NCBI GenBank assembly: GCA_916048115.1
Contig: CAJZGQ010000054.1
Location: 1-8,122, forward strand
Reading direction: 5' to 3'
Source: an uncultured Streptococcus sp.
GTDB lineage: Bacteria > Bacillota > Bacilli > Lactobacillales > Streptococcaceae
Length of the DNA: 8,122 nt
The translations under genes and the position numbers were made by a program. The notes beneath the pieces are model-generated. The model had not been told where the DNA came from. It made no database searches and was given only the letters and a program-made list of their open reading frames with translations. Below, in pieces: positions 1 to 5,566 of the stretch. Positions within the stretch are counted from its first letter, which is position 1; each line of letters starts with the position of its first letter.

Positions 1-209
1 TGAGCTTTGATAAGTTTGTCATCTACCCAGCTAACTGTTTCAAGACCCGTGAACGCTTGAATGAATACAAGGCCTTCTTTGAGCCTCAATTGGATGATAT
101 GGCTATCAGCCGAAACATCAGCATGGGTATCAAGGAAATTGCAGCGCGTGTGGATTTGATCCAACGGGAAAAAGCAGCAGTAGAAGCCGCTATCCTTGCT
201 ACGAAATAA
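1..209 (+). CDS. pepN: Aminopeptidase N (PepN), C-terminal end only (partial)
   Basis: The frame beginning at base 3 is open from the window edge and encodes the last 68 residues of a protein, ending in TAA at 207-209. The peptide contains SFDKFVIYPANCF, then a helical segment with DDMAISRNISMGIKEIAARVD, and ends in AAILATK. I recognise this as the C-terminus of the streptococcal/lactococcal M1-family zinc aminopeptidase PepN, which removes N-terminal residues from peptides in the cytoplasm. This region is part of the C-terminal helical (ERAP1-like) domain. The zinc site (HExxH) lies outside the window, so activity cannot be judged. In S. pneumoniae pepN is the upstream neighbour of ciaRH, which supports the assignment. 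A terminator follows 15 bp after the stop. Confidence 0.85.
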   Translation, partial: SFDKFVIYPANCFKTRERLNEYKAFFEPQLDDMAISRNISMGIKEIAARVDLIQREKAAVEAAILATK

Positions 210-224
210 ATGAAATAAATTTAT

Positions 225-266
225 AAAAGATGCTACAGAATTCATTCTGTAGCATCTTTTGTTTTT
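225..266. terminator. Bidirectional intrinsic terminator between pepN and the convergent kinase gene
   Basis: Bases 225-240 (AAAAGATGCTACAGAA) pair perfectly with 245-260 around a TTCA loop, giving a 16-bp stem. It is followed on the plus strand by TTTTGTTTTT (257-266). On the minus strand the A-run at 225-228 becomes a T-run after the hairpin, so it can also stop transcripts of the kinase operon, whose last gene ends at 307. It closes both convergent units. Confidence 0.9.
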
Positions 267-306
267 CAATGAATCATTTGTATTGGATATCGAAGGAGAA
301 GGATCA

Positions 307-1584
307 TTAGTTTATTGGACTTGGTAAGAGAATCTCCGTTCGATAGTGGCCATTTTCTTTGAAACGCTTGACAGTTCCTTGGTATTCTTGTACTAGAGCA
401 TCAACGTTTCGTAAGCCCCAACCATCTCTTTGACGTGTTTTACGAGTCTCTTGTTCTTGTTCATTAAAGGTATTGTTGATCGAAATAAATAGGTTTTGTT
501 GAAAATAACGTATATTCAGAGCCAAGGTTCTATCCGATTTATCAGTTAATCGAAGACAGGCTGAAATACTATTATCTAAACAATTTCCTAAAATAACAGC
601 TAGAATATCAGGCTGAATAGATAATTCTTGAGGGACAAAGCAGTCAATTTCCAATTCAATTTCATCTTCCACATCGTGCAGTTTTTGATTCAGTAAAAAA
701 TTAATTGTTGGATTTTTGGAGTAAAAGGTTTGTTTTCCTGAAATACTATCGGTTAACGAGTGAAGATACTCTCTAGCCTCATCTGGATTTTCTTCTAGAA
801 GTGCCAATAGAGTTAAATGTTTATTTTTTAAGTCATGCCGAAGACTTTGCAATCGTTGGTATTCCTCTTGAGACTGTTGTGTTTCTCTTAATTGGAATTG
901 AAGCTGTTCTTTATCTAATTTATTTTGATAATAAGCGTGCTGTTGTTGAGAAAGATGTAGGGTAAAATAAAGCGAGGAAAACGACAATACAATAAGAGAC
1001 AAGAGTGAAATGACAGAAAGATAATCTGGTCCAAATACTTGCCCTTGAATAGCTGATACAGTAAAGGCAAAAATAATCGATAAAATCGGCACAATAAATA
1101 GATACAGCCAATTTCTTTTAGATGTTGCCATGCCTAACTTTTGATGTGTTCGGAATAACTGTCGAAGAACAAGTGTTATGATGGTTGAAAAAAGAAAACT
1201 AGTGGCAAGGTAACCACTAATCAGTCCTAAATTTTTCGATACTTTTGACAGTGGAAGAAAAAGTTGGATAGCTTGATTGAGGACAGCTCCTGCTAATAAT
1301 GTCAGGCTTGTCTGTAAGAATATCCAAAAGGAAGAATCACGAAAGGAGTAGCCAAAATAGAGTCCTACAAGAGAGGATTCTACAACACTAAGGAGGAGAT
1401 TGCTCACTAAAAAAACGCGACTTTCTAAAAAAATAAACACAAGAGCCGCATGAAAAAGAAAGCAACAACATAGGACTAAAAGTGTCTCTTTTGATTGTTT
1501 ACTTTTGGATATTGGCCTAAAAAATAAAACACTTGCCAGAAATAAGTCGAACAAGATACTAATGATCCGTAATCCTATTAGCAT
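307..1584 (-). CDS. AgrC/ComD-type sensor histidine kinase (HPK10, GHKL ATPase)
   Basis: A 425-residue membrane kinase that should autophosphorylate on a histidine in response to an extracellular signal and pass phosphate to the adjacent LytTR regulator. By hydrophobicity the first ~213 residues hold about seven membrane segments (near 2-22, 36-54, 58-81, 85-110, 119-144, 158-180, 189-213). A Gln/Glu-rich coiled coil (about 212-248) then leads to the H-box LRHDLKNK with His250. The GHKL ATPase domain has the N-box GNCLDNSISAC (333-343) and a G-box DGWGLRNV (387-394). This layout is that of peptide-pheromone kinases such as AgrC, ComD and BlpH. The ATG at 1584 overlaps the regulator stop codon by one base (TAATG), and AAAGGA lies 7 bp upstream, indicating translational coupling. 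No pheromone gene is visible, so the ligand is unknown. The membrane part matches nothing I can name more precisely. Confidence 0.88.
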   Translation of the reverse strand: MLIGLRIISILFDLFLASVLFFRPISKSKQSKETLLVLCCCFLFHAALVFIFLESRVFLVSNLLLSVVESSLVGLYFGYSFRDSSFWIFLQTSLTLLAGAVLNQAIQLFLPLSKVSKNLGLISGYLATSFLFSTIITLVLRQLFRTHQKLGMATSKRNWLYLFIVPILSIIFAFTVSAIQGQVFGPDYLSVISLLSLIVLSFSSLYFTLHLSQQQHAYYQNKLDKEQLQFQLRETQQSQEEYQRLQSLRHDLKNKHLTLLALLEENPDEAREYLHSLTDSISGKQTFYSKNPTINFLLNQKLHDVEDEIELEIDCFVPQELSIQPDILAVILGNCLDNSISACLRLTDKSDRTLALNIRYFQQNLFISINNTFNEQEQETRKTRQRDGWGLRNVDALVQEYQGTVKRFKENGHYRTEILLPSPIN

Positions 1585-2294
1585 TAGAAATTCCTTTCAC
1601 TGAGGTAGTTATAGTATTTTTCTTTAAAAGAAGACTGGAACTTACGACTAATTGGAAGTGAATGCTCCTCGGTTCCATTTAGCAAAATAGTCACTGTTTT
1701 CGCATCAAAATCTTTGATATATTTGGGATTTACAATATAAGAAGCATGAATTTGAATAAAATAATCAGGTAGTTTATCTAAAATGTCTTGAGTTTTCAGT
1801 AAGGACTTATAGGTATCTGCTAGCGTGTAAATAAAAACGGAACGCTTATCTTTCTCAAAATAGGTAATGTCACTTAAAGGAATAGAGTAACTTTGTTTTC
1901 CAAATGAGAAGTTAAAAATGGTTTGTCCTAAATCTAAATAACGTAAAACTCTGTCTACTACCTTATTTAGCCTTTGAGGTTCAATTGGTTTTACTAAGTA
2001 ATCAAAAGTCTGTACTTCAAATACTTGTTCCATATAATCACGATAGCTAGTCACAAAAATAATGGGGATAAAAGGATTGAACTGCCGAATTTCACGAGCA
2101 AGGTCAATTCCAGTAATTTGTGGCATATCAATATCCAAAAAAACACAATGAGTATCCCTTGTTAACTGTTCTAGCATTTTTTGTGGATTGGTATATAGTT
2201 TTGTTTCTACAGGAACCTTGCCGTAAGAAAGTAAATACTGTTCTAACTGACTAGCATCTCTAGTTGAGTCATCACAAATAACGACGTTTAACAT
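1584..2294 (-). CDS. LytTR-family response regulator
   Basis: A 236-residue DNA-binding regulator of the AgrA/ComE/BlpR class, presumably phosphorylated by the kinase encoded immediately downstream. The receiver domain (about 1-120) shows the acidic pair D8/D9, the phosphoacceptor D54 in VFLDIDMP, T82 in FVTSY and the conserved K102 in VKPIEP. The C-terminal LytTR domain (about 125-225) contains the HASYIVNPKYI and LPISRKF signatures. Length is normal for the family. The ATG at 2294 is preceded by AAGGGGG with a short 4-base gap. The gene is first in a two-gene operon and is divergent from the ABC transporter. The direct repeats at 2323-2353 in the shared intergenic region are the likely binding site, so it probably controls the transporter and perhaps itself. 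Confidence 0.92.
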   Translation of the reverse strand: MLNVVICDDSTRDASQLEQYLLSYGKVPVETKLYTNPQKMLEQLTRDTHCVFLDIDMPQITGIDLAREIRQFNPFIPIIFVTSYRDYMEQVFEVQTFDYLVKPIEPQRLNKVVDRVLRYLDLGQTIFNFSFGKQSYSIPLSDITYFEKDKRSVFIYTLADTYKSLLKTQDILDKLPDYFIQIHASYIVNPKYIKDFDAKTVTILLNGTEEHSLPISRKFQSSFKEKYYNYLSERNF

Positions 2295-2322
2295 AAGTCC
2301 CCCTTATCAAATTGAGTTGGCT

Positions 2323-2353
2323 AATTATGACACTAAAATGGTAAATCATGACA
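2323..2353 (+). promoter_or_regulatory. Putative LytTR operator: two direct repeats 21 bp apart
   Basis: AATTATGACA at 2323-2332 recurs as AATCATGACA at 2344-2353, 9 of 10 bases identical, with start-to-start distance 21 bp (two helical turns). LytTR regulators such as ComE, BlpR and AgrA bind paired ~9-bp direct repeats at about this spacing, just upstream of the -35 region. The pair ends 6 bp before a -35-like TTGGAA at 2360. The repeats and spacing are read directly from the sequence. The assignment to the neighbouring regulator is inferred. Confidence 0.7.
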
Positions 2354-2359
2354 TAAACC

Positions 2360-2387
2360 TTGGAAAGTCATATGTTTATTATACAAT
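2360..2387 (+). promoter_or_regulatory. Putative promoter of the ABC exporter operon
   Basis: TTGGAA (2360-2365), a 16-bp spacer and TACAAT (2382-2387) form a weak sigma-A-type promoter directly downstream of the paired repeats. The weak -35 fits a promoter that depends on an activator. Transcription would start near 2394, so the exporter start codon must be downstream of that. Confidence 0.5.
2378..2383 (-). promoter_or_regulatory. Possible -10 of the regulator-kinase operon
   Basis: The minus strand reads a perfect TATAAT here, overlapping the plus-strand -10 of the exporter by two bases. There is no good -35 at 17 bp, and TTGATA (2398-2393 on the minus strand) is only 9 bp away. If used, the leader would be about 77 nt and would carry the LytTR repeats downstream of the start site. 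Confidence 0.3.
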
Positions 2388-2442
2388 AATCTTATCAAAA
2401 ATGAAGGAAGCTGGGAAAATCTTCTCAGTCTTGAGTGATGAG

Positions 2443-3357
2443 ATGAAGACATTTGCGACACTGACTATTAGAGATTTGACAAAATCATTCGATAAGCAAC
2501 ATTTTGCTAATAATCATATTTCCTTAGAAATAGAAGCTGCTAAAATTACAGCTTTTTTAGGACACAATGGCGCTGGTAAGTCCACCCTCTTAAATCAAAT
2601 GATTGGTTTTACCAAACCTGATCAAGGAGACGTTTGCTATGGAGATATTTCTTTTGTTCAAAATCGTAAACTAGCTCGCTCAATGATGAGCTATATGTCT
2701 CAACAGTATGCCCCACTTGAGAAATTGACGGTGGAACAAAACTTAGAAATGCTTGGAAGAATGAGAGGGTTAAACACCTTGGATTTGCAAAAAGAAATGG
2801 ATCAGCTCTTAACCGAGTTGGACATTAAGGAGTACCGGGCAAAACAAGGAAAGGACCTTTCAGGTGGTTTAAAGCGCCTGACCTCTTTTGCAATGGCTTT
2901 AATCGGATCTCCGACCATCATTCTTCTTGATGAGCCGACGAACGATGTTGATCCAATACGTCGTGAAAAACAATGGCAATTATTACAGAAGCTAGCGCAT
3001 AAAGGTCATACCATTATTATTGTGACGCATAATCTCTTAGAAGTTGAAAAATATGCTGACAACTATGCCTTATTTAACCATGGGAAGTTAATCAAATCAG
3101 GACCAGTTCAGCAAATAACCTATCAAAAACAGTATCAAATATCTTTTGAGTTTAGGAATAAAGATAGCTTAGCTCTATTTCAAGATTACACCATTATCAA
3201 CGGTTCAATTTGTCGTATTGAAATAGAAGAGAAGGAGTTAACGAGACTGCTACCAAAAATCACACAGGAATTGGATAGAAAGAATATTTTAAATCTGTCA
3301 CTTACTCAGAAAAACATATCCATTTCAGATCTTTATAGAGAGGAGTTGACAAACTGA
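2443..3357 (+). CDS. ABC-2 type exporter, ATP-binding subunit
   Basis: The ATPase of a two-gene ABC exporter. From ATG 2443 the protein has 304 residues. It shows Walker A GHNGAGKST (40-48), a Q-loop near YMSQQ, a signature LSGGLKR (Leu in place of the usual Gln, common in ABC-2 drug and bacteriocin exporters), Walker B TIILLDEP with a following D-loop, and the H-loop IVTHN. About 75 residues after the nucleotide-binding core form a C-terminal extension. The frame is open upstream to a TTG at 2317, but that stretch contains the putative operator and promoter and has no Shine-Dalgarno sequence. ATG 2401 would leave a leader of only ~7 nt. ATG 2443 opens directly into the family N-terminus (TLTIRDLTKSF), although its own ribosome site (GAGTGATGAG) is poor. 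Substrate is unknown. Regulation by the divergent LytTR system is likely. Confidence 0.85.
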   Translation: MKTFATLTIRDLTKSFDKQHFANNHISLEIEAAKITAFLGHNGAGKSTLLNQMIGFTKPDQGDVCYGDISFVQNRKLARSMMSYMSQQYAPLEKLTVEQNLEMLGRMRGLNTLDLQKEMDQLLTELDIKEYRAKQGKDLSGGLKRLTSFAMALIGSPTIILLDEPTNDVDPIRREKQWQLLQKLAHKGHTIIIVTHNLLEVEKYADNYALFNHGKLIKSGPVQQITYQKQYQISFEFRNKDSLALFQDYTIINGSICRIEIEEKELTRLLPKITQELDRKNILNLSLTQKNISISDLYREELTN

Positions 3358-3358
3358 T

Positions 3359-4081
3359 ATGACTCAATTTTTTTACTTACTTCGTTGGAACTATCTTCGT
3401 CAAAAAGATCTATTTCTACTCTTTACGCTAGCTCAGGTTCTGTTATCTATTTCACTTCTTTTTGGTTATCCACTGGTGATAGGTAAAATTGATACGACAG
3501 CTGCCTACTATCTCTCTTCTGGTTCAGTTCTGATAGGAATTATTTCTATTGGCTGTACTATCTCATCACCTGTTATAGCAAATGCGAAGTCAGAAGGACA
3601 TGTAGACTATGTACGAGCCCTTCCAATACCTCGAATTCTTATTTCCTTAGCAGATCTTTGGATGTGGATGATTGCTATTTTACCTGGAGTGTTCATTTCT
3701 GTTATACTGGGCTATTTTCGTTTTTCTGTCCGCCTAAATGTATCTGTTCTGGCTGTTTTCATCCTATTACTTATCTGTCTTACAATGATCAGTCTTGGAT
3801 TTGCCATTGCGTATACTTTTTCTCCCAATATTGTCACGCTGATGTCTCAGTTGATTCTTATGATTGGTTTGATGTTTTCACCAATCATGTACCCTGCAAG
3901 TCGTCTTCCAGATTGGATAAACCATCTCTACCATGTTCTTCCATTTGTCCCTTCTGTCAACCTCTTACGAGCTTGCGTCTATGGCCATGACCGCATCTCA
4001 TTGTTTGACTTCACTATTCTGATTATTTGGATTTTGCTAACACAGTTACTGATCTTGAGAGTTCTTTATAAGGAAAAATAA
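3359..4081 (+). CDS. ABC-2 type exporter, permease subunit
   Basis: A 240-residue integral membrane protein beginning one base after the ATPase stop codon, so the two are surely co-transcribed and probably translationally coupled (GAGAGGAG lies about 15 bases upstream). Six hydrophobic segments are visible, roughly residues 18-42, 50-71, 96-115, 127-153, 157-180 and 215-238. Between the last two lies MFSPIMYPASRLPDW followed by HVLPFVPSVNLLRA, the recognisable C-terminal motif of ABC-2 permeases (family of NodJ and drug or polysaccharide exporters). With the ATPase it would form a homodimeric or heterotetrameric exporter in the cytoplasmic membrane. Pairing with a LytTR two-component system suggests peptide export or self-protection against a peptide antibiotic, but nothing in the sequence identifies the substrate. 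Confidence 0.85.
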   Translation: MTQFFYLLRWNYLRQKDLFLLFTLAQVLLSISLLFGYPLVIGKIDTTAAYYLSSGSVLIGIISIGCTISSPVIANAKSEGHVDYVRALPIPRILISLADLWMWMIAILPGVFISVILGYFRFSVRLNVSVLAVFILLLICLTMISLGFAIAYTFSPNIVTLMSQLILMIGLMFSPIMYPASRLPDWINHLYHVLPFVPSVNLLRACVYGHDRISLFDFTILIIWILLTQLLILRVLYKEK

Positions 4082-4166
4082 AGGAAGGAGGGTAGATAGA
4101 AGGTTCTTCTACGAAACAATAATCCATTTAAAAGGAGTTCAATTGAAGAGATATTCCTACAACAAA

Positions 4167-4199
4167 AAGCAACAACTGTGTTCAGATGTTGCTTATTTT
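4167..4199. terminator. Terminator-like hairpin between the convergent exporter operon and bioY
   Basis: AAGCAACA (4167-4174) pairs with TGTTGCTT (4187-4194). After an A/A mismatch, CTG (4176-4178) pairs with CAG (4183-4185) around a TGTT loop. The plus-strand tail is ATTTTAG, while on the minus strand the hairpin is followed by TTTTTGTTG. It therefore looks best as the bioY terminator, 29 bp past the bioY stop, and may also serve the exporter operon. Confidence 0.7.
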
Positions 4200-4222
4200 A
4201 GTATGTTCGTACCCTTTGTATC

Positions 4223-4756
4223 TTATTTGAAATACCAGTGGTGTTTGAGGCTAGCAAAAATAGCTTTGCTGGTGATCGTGATGATGATCAGTTTGATGAG
4301 GTCGGCAAGGATAAAGGGAGCAACGACCAAAGCAAATGCTTTTTGGATATCGGTATGCGTGACCAGCATAAAGCCGATAGCTCCAGCTACAAAGAGGAGA
4401 GCACTACTGAACAAATTAGCAAGGAAAATGGTCAGCACGCTGGATTTAGCATTTGTAAATAGAGACGTGATCCATGCTCGGAATGGGAAGAAGAGGAGGA
4501 AACCAGCAGTAGGGCCAAGAAAATGCGAAGCACCACTAGCACCACCTGCCAATACTGGGAAACCTAAGAAACCAAGAAGTAGGTAGAGGCAGACTGTGAC
4601 AAAGGCATGACTGGGTTTATAGATGGTCCCGATAATCCCGATCATGAGCGTTTGCAGGGTTAAAGGAATTGGACCAAATGGAAGGGTAAATTGAGATAGG
4701 ACGGAGATCATAGCTACTCCAATGGAGATGAGCACTAAAGGAAAGATTTTTTTCAT
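4223..4756 (-). CDS. bioY: Biotin transporter substrate-binding component BioY
   Basis: A 177-residue very hydrophobic protein of the BioY family, the membrane S-component that captures biotin and works with the shared energy-coupling factor module (EcfA1, EcfA2, EcfT) encoded elsewhere. Hallmarks are GPIPLTLQTL (28-37), the Gly-rich loop after FLGFPVLAGG, GPTAGFL (81-87) and the C-terminal PFILADLIK segment. About six membrane segments are present, and length is typical. The ATG at 4756 is preceded by AGAGGT at a 7-base distance. No bioM or bioN-like gene lies next to it, the usual arrangement in streptococci. A sigma-A promoter and a BirA-like operator sit immediately upstream, implying repression by biotin-charged BirA. 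The gene is transcribed alone, towards the exporter operon. Confidence 0.93.
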   Translation of the reverse strand: MKKIFPLVLISIGVAMISVLSQFTLPFGPIPLTLQTLMIGIIGTIYKPSHAFVTVCLYLLLGFLGFPVLAGGASGASHFLGPTAGFLLFFPFRAWITSLFTNAKSSVLTIFLANLFSSALLFVAGAIGFMLVTHTDIQKAFALVVAPFILADLIKLIIITITSKAIFASLKHHWYFK

Positions 4757-4759
4757 AAC

Positions 4760-4790
4760 AGTTAACCTCTATTTTATTTTATGGTAACTA
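4760..4790 (-). promoter_or_regulatory. Putative BirA operator of bioY
   Basis: On the plus strand AGTTAACC (4760-4767), 15 bases of AT-rich spacer (4768-4782) and GGTAACTA (4783-4790) form an imperfect inverted repeat. Firmicute BirA operators have the form GTTAACC, about 15 bases, GGTTAAC. The half nearer bioY is canonical, and the distal half lacks one T. The site abuts the bioY -10 and reaches to 3 bp before the start codon, a position expected for repression. Confidence 0.65.
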
Positions 4791-4818
4791 TTCTACAATA
4801 TCGGTTTCATCCTGTCAA
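4790..4818 (-). promoter_or_regulatory. bioY promoter
   Basis: The minus strand carries TTGACA (4818-4813), a 17-bp spacer and TAGAAT (4795-4790), matching the sigma-A consensus at 11 of 12 positions. The -10 overlaps the distal edge of the BirA-like operator. Confidence 0.8.
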
Positions 4819-4830
4819 TAGTCCCAGTCG

Positions 4831-4869
4831 TTTTAGGTTGTTTTAAGTAAAAATTTAGGCCTGTTTAAG
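4831..4869 (+). promoter_or_regulatory. Tandem CiaR boxes: four hexamers at 11-bp steps
   Basis: TTTTAG (4831), TTTAAG (4842), ATTTAG (4853) and TTTAAG (4864) each start 11 bp after the previous one, separated by 5 bases. The established pneumococcal CiaR site is TTTAAG, 5 bases, TTTAAG (relaxed: NTTAAG-N5-WTTAAG). Two consecutive boxes, each with one perfect half, are therefore present. The last hexamer ends 10 bp before the TATAAT at 4880. Direct binding by CiaR is inferred from motif, position and the downstream ciaRH genes. Confidence 0.75.
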
Positions 4870-4885
4870 ACTTCTAAAGTATAAT
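4864..4885 (+). promoter_or_regulatory. Promoter of the ciaX-like/ciaRH operon
   Basis: A perfect TATAAT lies at 4880-4885. The sequence 17 bp upstream (AGGCCT) does not resemble a -35, and the last CiaR hexamer occupies the -35 neighbourhood instead. This is the arrangement of a CiaR-activated promoter and suggests positive autoregulation of the operon. The leader to the ATG at 4962 would be about 70 nt. Confidence 0.7.
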
Positions 4886-4961
4886 CGCCTTACTTAAAGG
4901 ATCGAGCTCCCTTTAAAATTTAAAAGACAAGTACTTGTAAAAAAAGATAAAAGGTAAAAAG

Positions 4962-5483
4962 ATGAATCAAAAAGAAACAAAACAAGTAGTCGAAACGCAA
5001 GAATCAAAAGAGAAAATGGTTGTCCTCAAACGAAGCCCTAAGTGGTGGATTGGCATGGCAGCAGTTGGTGGCTTGTTGGTCGGTGCTGGAAGTGGCTTTG
5101 GGGTCGGTGTCATCGCCTCACAAACTTCCAATTCTCAACAATTTTCTCAACCGGTTCAAACGGGTCAAAACCAAAGATCCAATCAGCAACAAAATAGTCA
5201 AAATGGCCATGCTACACAAGGAAACCAGCAAAATGGTTGCCCACAGGACGGCGGTCCTCAAGGCGGTGGTCCTCAAGGTGGCCCGCAAGGAGGTGGACCT
5301 GGTCAAATGCCACAGGAAGGCAATGGTGGCCCTCAAGGAAATGGTCCAGAAAATGGCATGAACCAATCTGGCGGACAAGATGAAAACCAGGGTTCTTCTA
5401 AGAAGTCCAATAAGAAGAATTCAAAAAATAAAAACAAGACGAGTGATAGTCAAAATAACAAAGAAAACACGACAAACTCATAA
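4962..5483 (+). CDS. Membrane-anchored or secreted low-complexity protein upstream of ciaRH (ciaX-position gene)
   Basis: A 173-residue protein with no enzymatic domain I recognise. Residues 1-27 are charged and cytoplasmic-like (ending KRSPK). Residues 28-52 form one Gly-rich hydrophobic helix with several small-residue GxxxG-type steps, which could be a signal-anchor or an uncleaved signal peptide. The remainder should be outside the membrane: a Gln/Asn/Ser-rich stretch (53-92), a Gly/Pro/Gln repeat (93-132, units like PQGGG and GGPQG), then a Lys/Asn/Ser tail (KKSNKKNSKNKNK, 147-159). One cysteine, C93, is present. AAAAGG precedes the ATG by about 7 bases. S. mutans has a small secreted peptide, CiaX, encoded directly before ciaRH. 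This gene holds the same position, but I see no Ser-Asp repeat, so only positional equivalence is claimed. A CiaR-box promoter drives it. Confidence 0.75.
   Translation: MNQKETKQVVETQESKEKMVVLKRSPKWWIGMAAVGGLLVGAGSGFGVGVIASQTSNSQQFSQPVQTGQNQRSNQQQNSQNGHATQGNQQNGCPQDGGPQGGGPQGGPQGGGPGQMPQEGNGGPQGNGPENGMNQSGGQDENQGSSKKSNKKNSKNKNKTSDSQNNKENTTNS
5238..5357 (+). repeat. Coding repeat for Gly/Pro/Gln-rich segment
   Basis: Degenerate in-frame units built around CCTCAAGG(C/T)GG(T/C) encode PQGGG/PQGG variants (residues 93-132 of the protein starting at 4962). Synonymous changes separate the copies, so it is an old or drifting repeat rather than a perfect slippage tract. Copy number may still vary between strains. 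Confidence 0.7.
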
Positions 5484-5557
5484 AACAAGCCTTCTTCAGA
5501 TAGACTGAATTTGATCATCAAACCAGGTTCTAAACTATAGGAAATGAAGGCAAGTCG

Positions 5558-5566
5558 TGTTATAAT
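5558..5566 (+). promoter_or_regulatory. Extended -10 promoter in front of ciaR
   Basis: TGTTATAAT at 5558-5566 is a perfect extended -10 (TGnTATAAT). The -35 position (TAGGAA, 5538-5543) is weak, as extended -10 promoters allow. A start near 5573 would give a ~45-nt ciaR leader, so ciaRH can be expressed without the upstream gene. Confidence 0.65.

Noticed and set aside
920..1111. Minus-strand 63-residue ORF inside the kinase gene
   Set aside because: Out-of-frame shadow of the membrane-segment coding region, with no independent ribosome site noted.
2317..2442. N-terminal extension of the ABC ATPase from TTG 2317 (42 extra residues)
   Set aside because: The stretch contains the paired repeats and the -35/-10 and has no ribosome site. 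The encoded residues do not resemble an ABC N-terminus. The family start fits ATG 2443.
4143..4586. 147-residue plus-strand ORF from TTG 4143 with a good upstream AAAAGGAG
   Set aside because: It passes through a terminator hairpin and is mostly antisense to bioY. The protein sequence is basic and unstructured-looking, a typical shadow of a hydrophobic gene.
5020..5378. Alternative-frame ORFs over the Gly/Pro repeat gene on both strands
   Set aside because: Repetitive coding DNA lacks stops in other frames. Only the 4962 frame has a promoter, a ribosome site and sensible composition.
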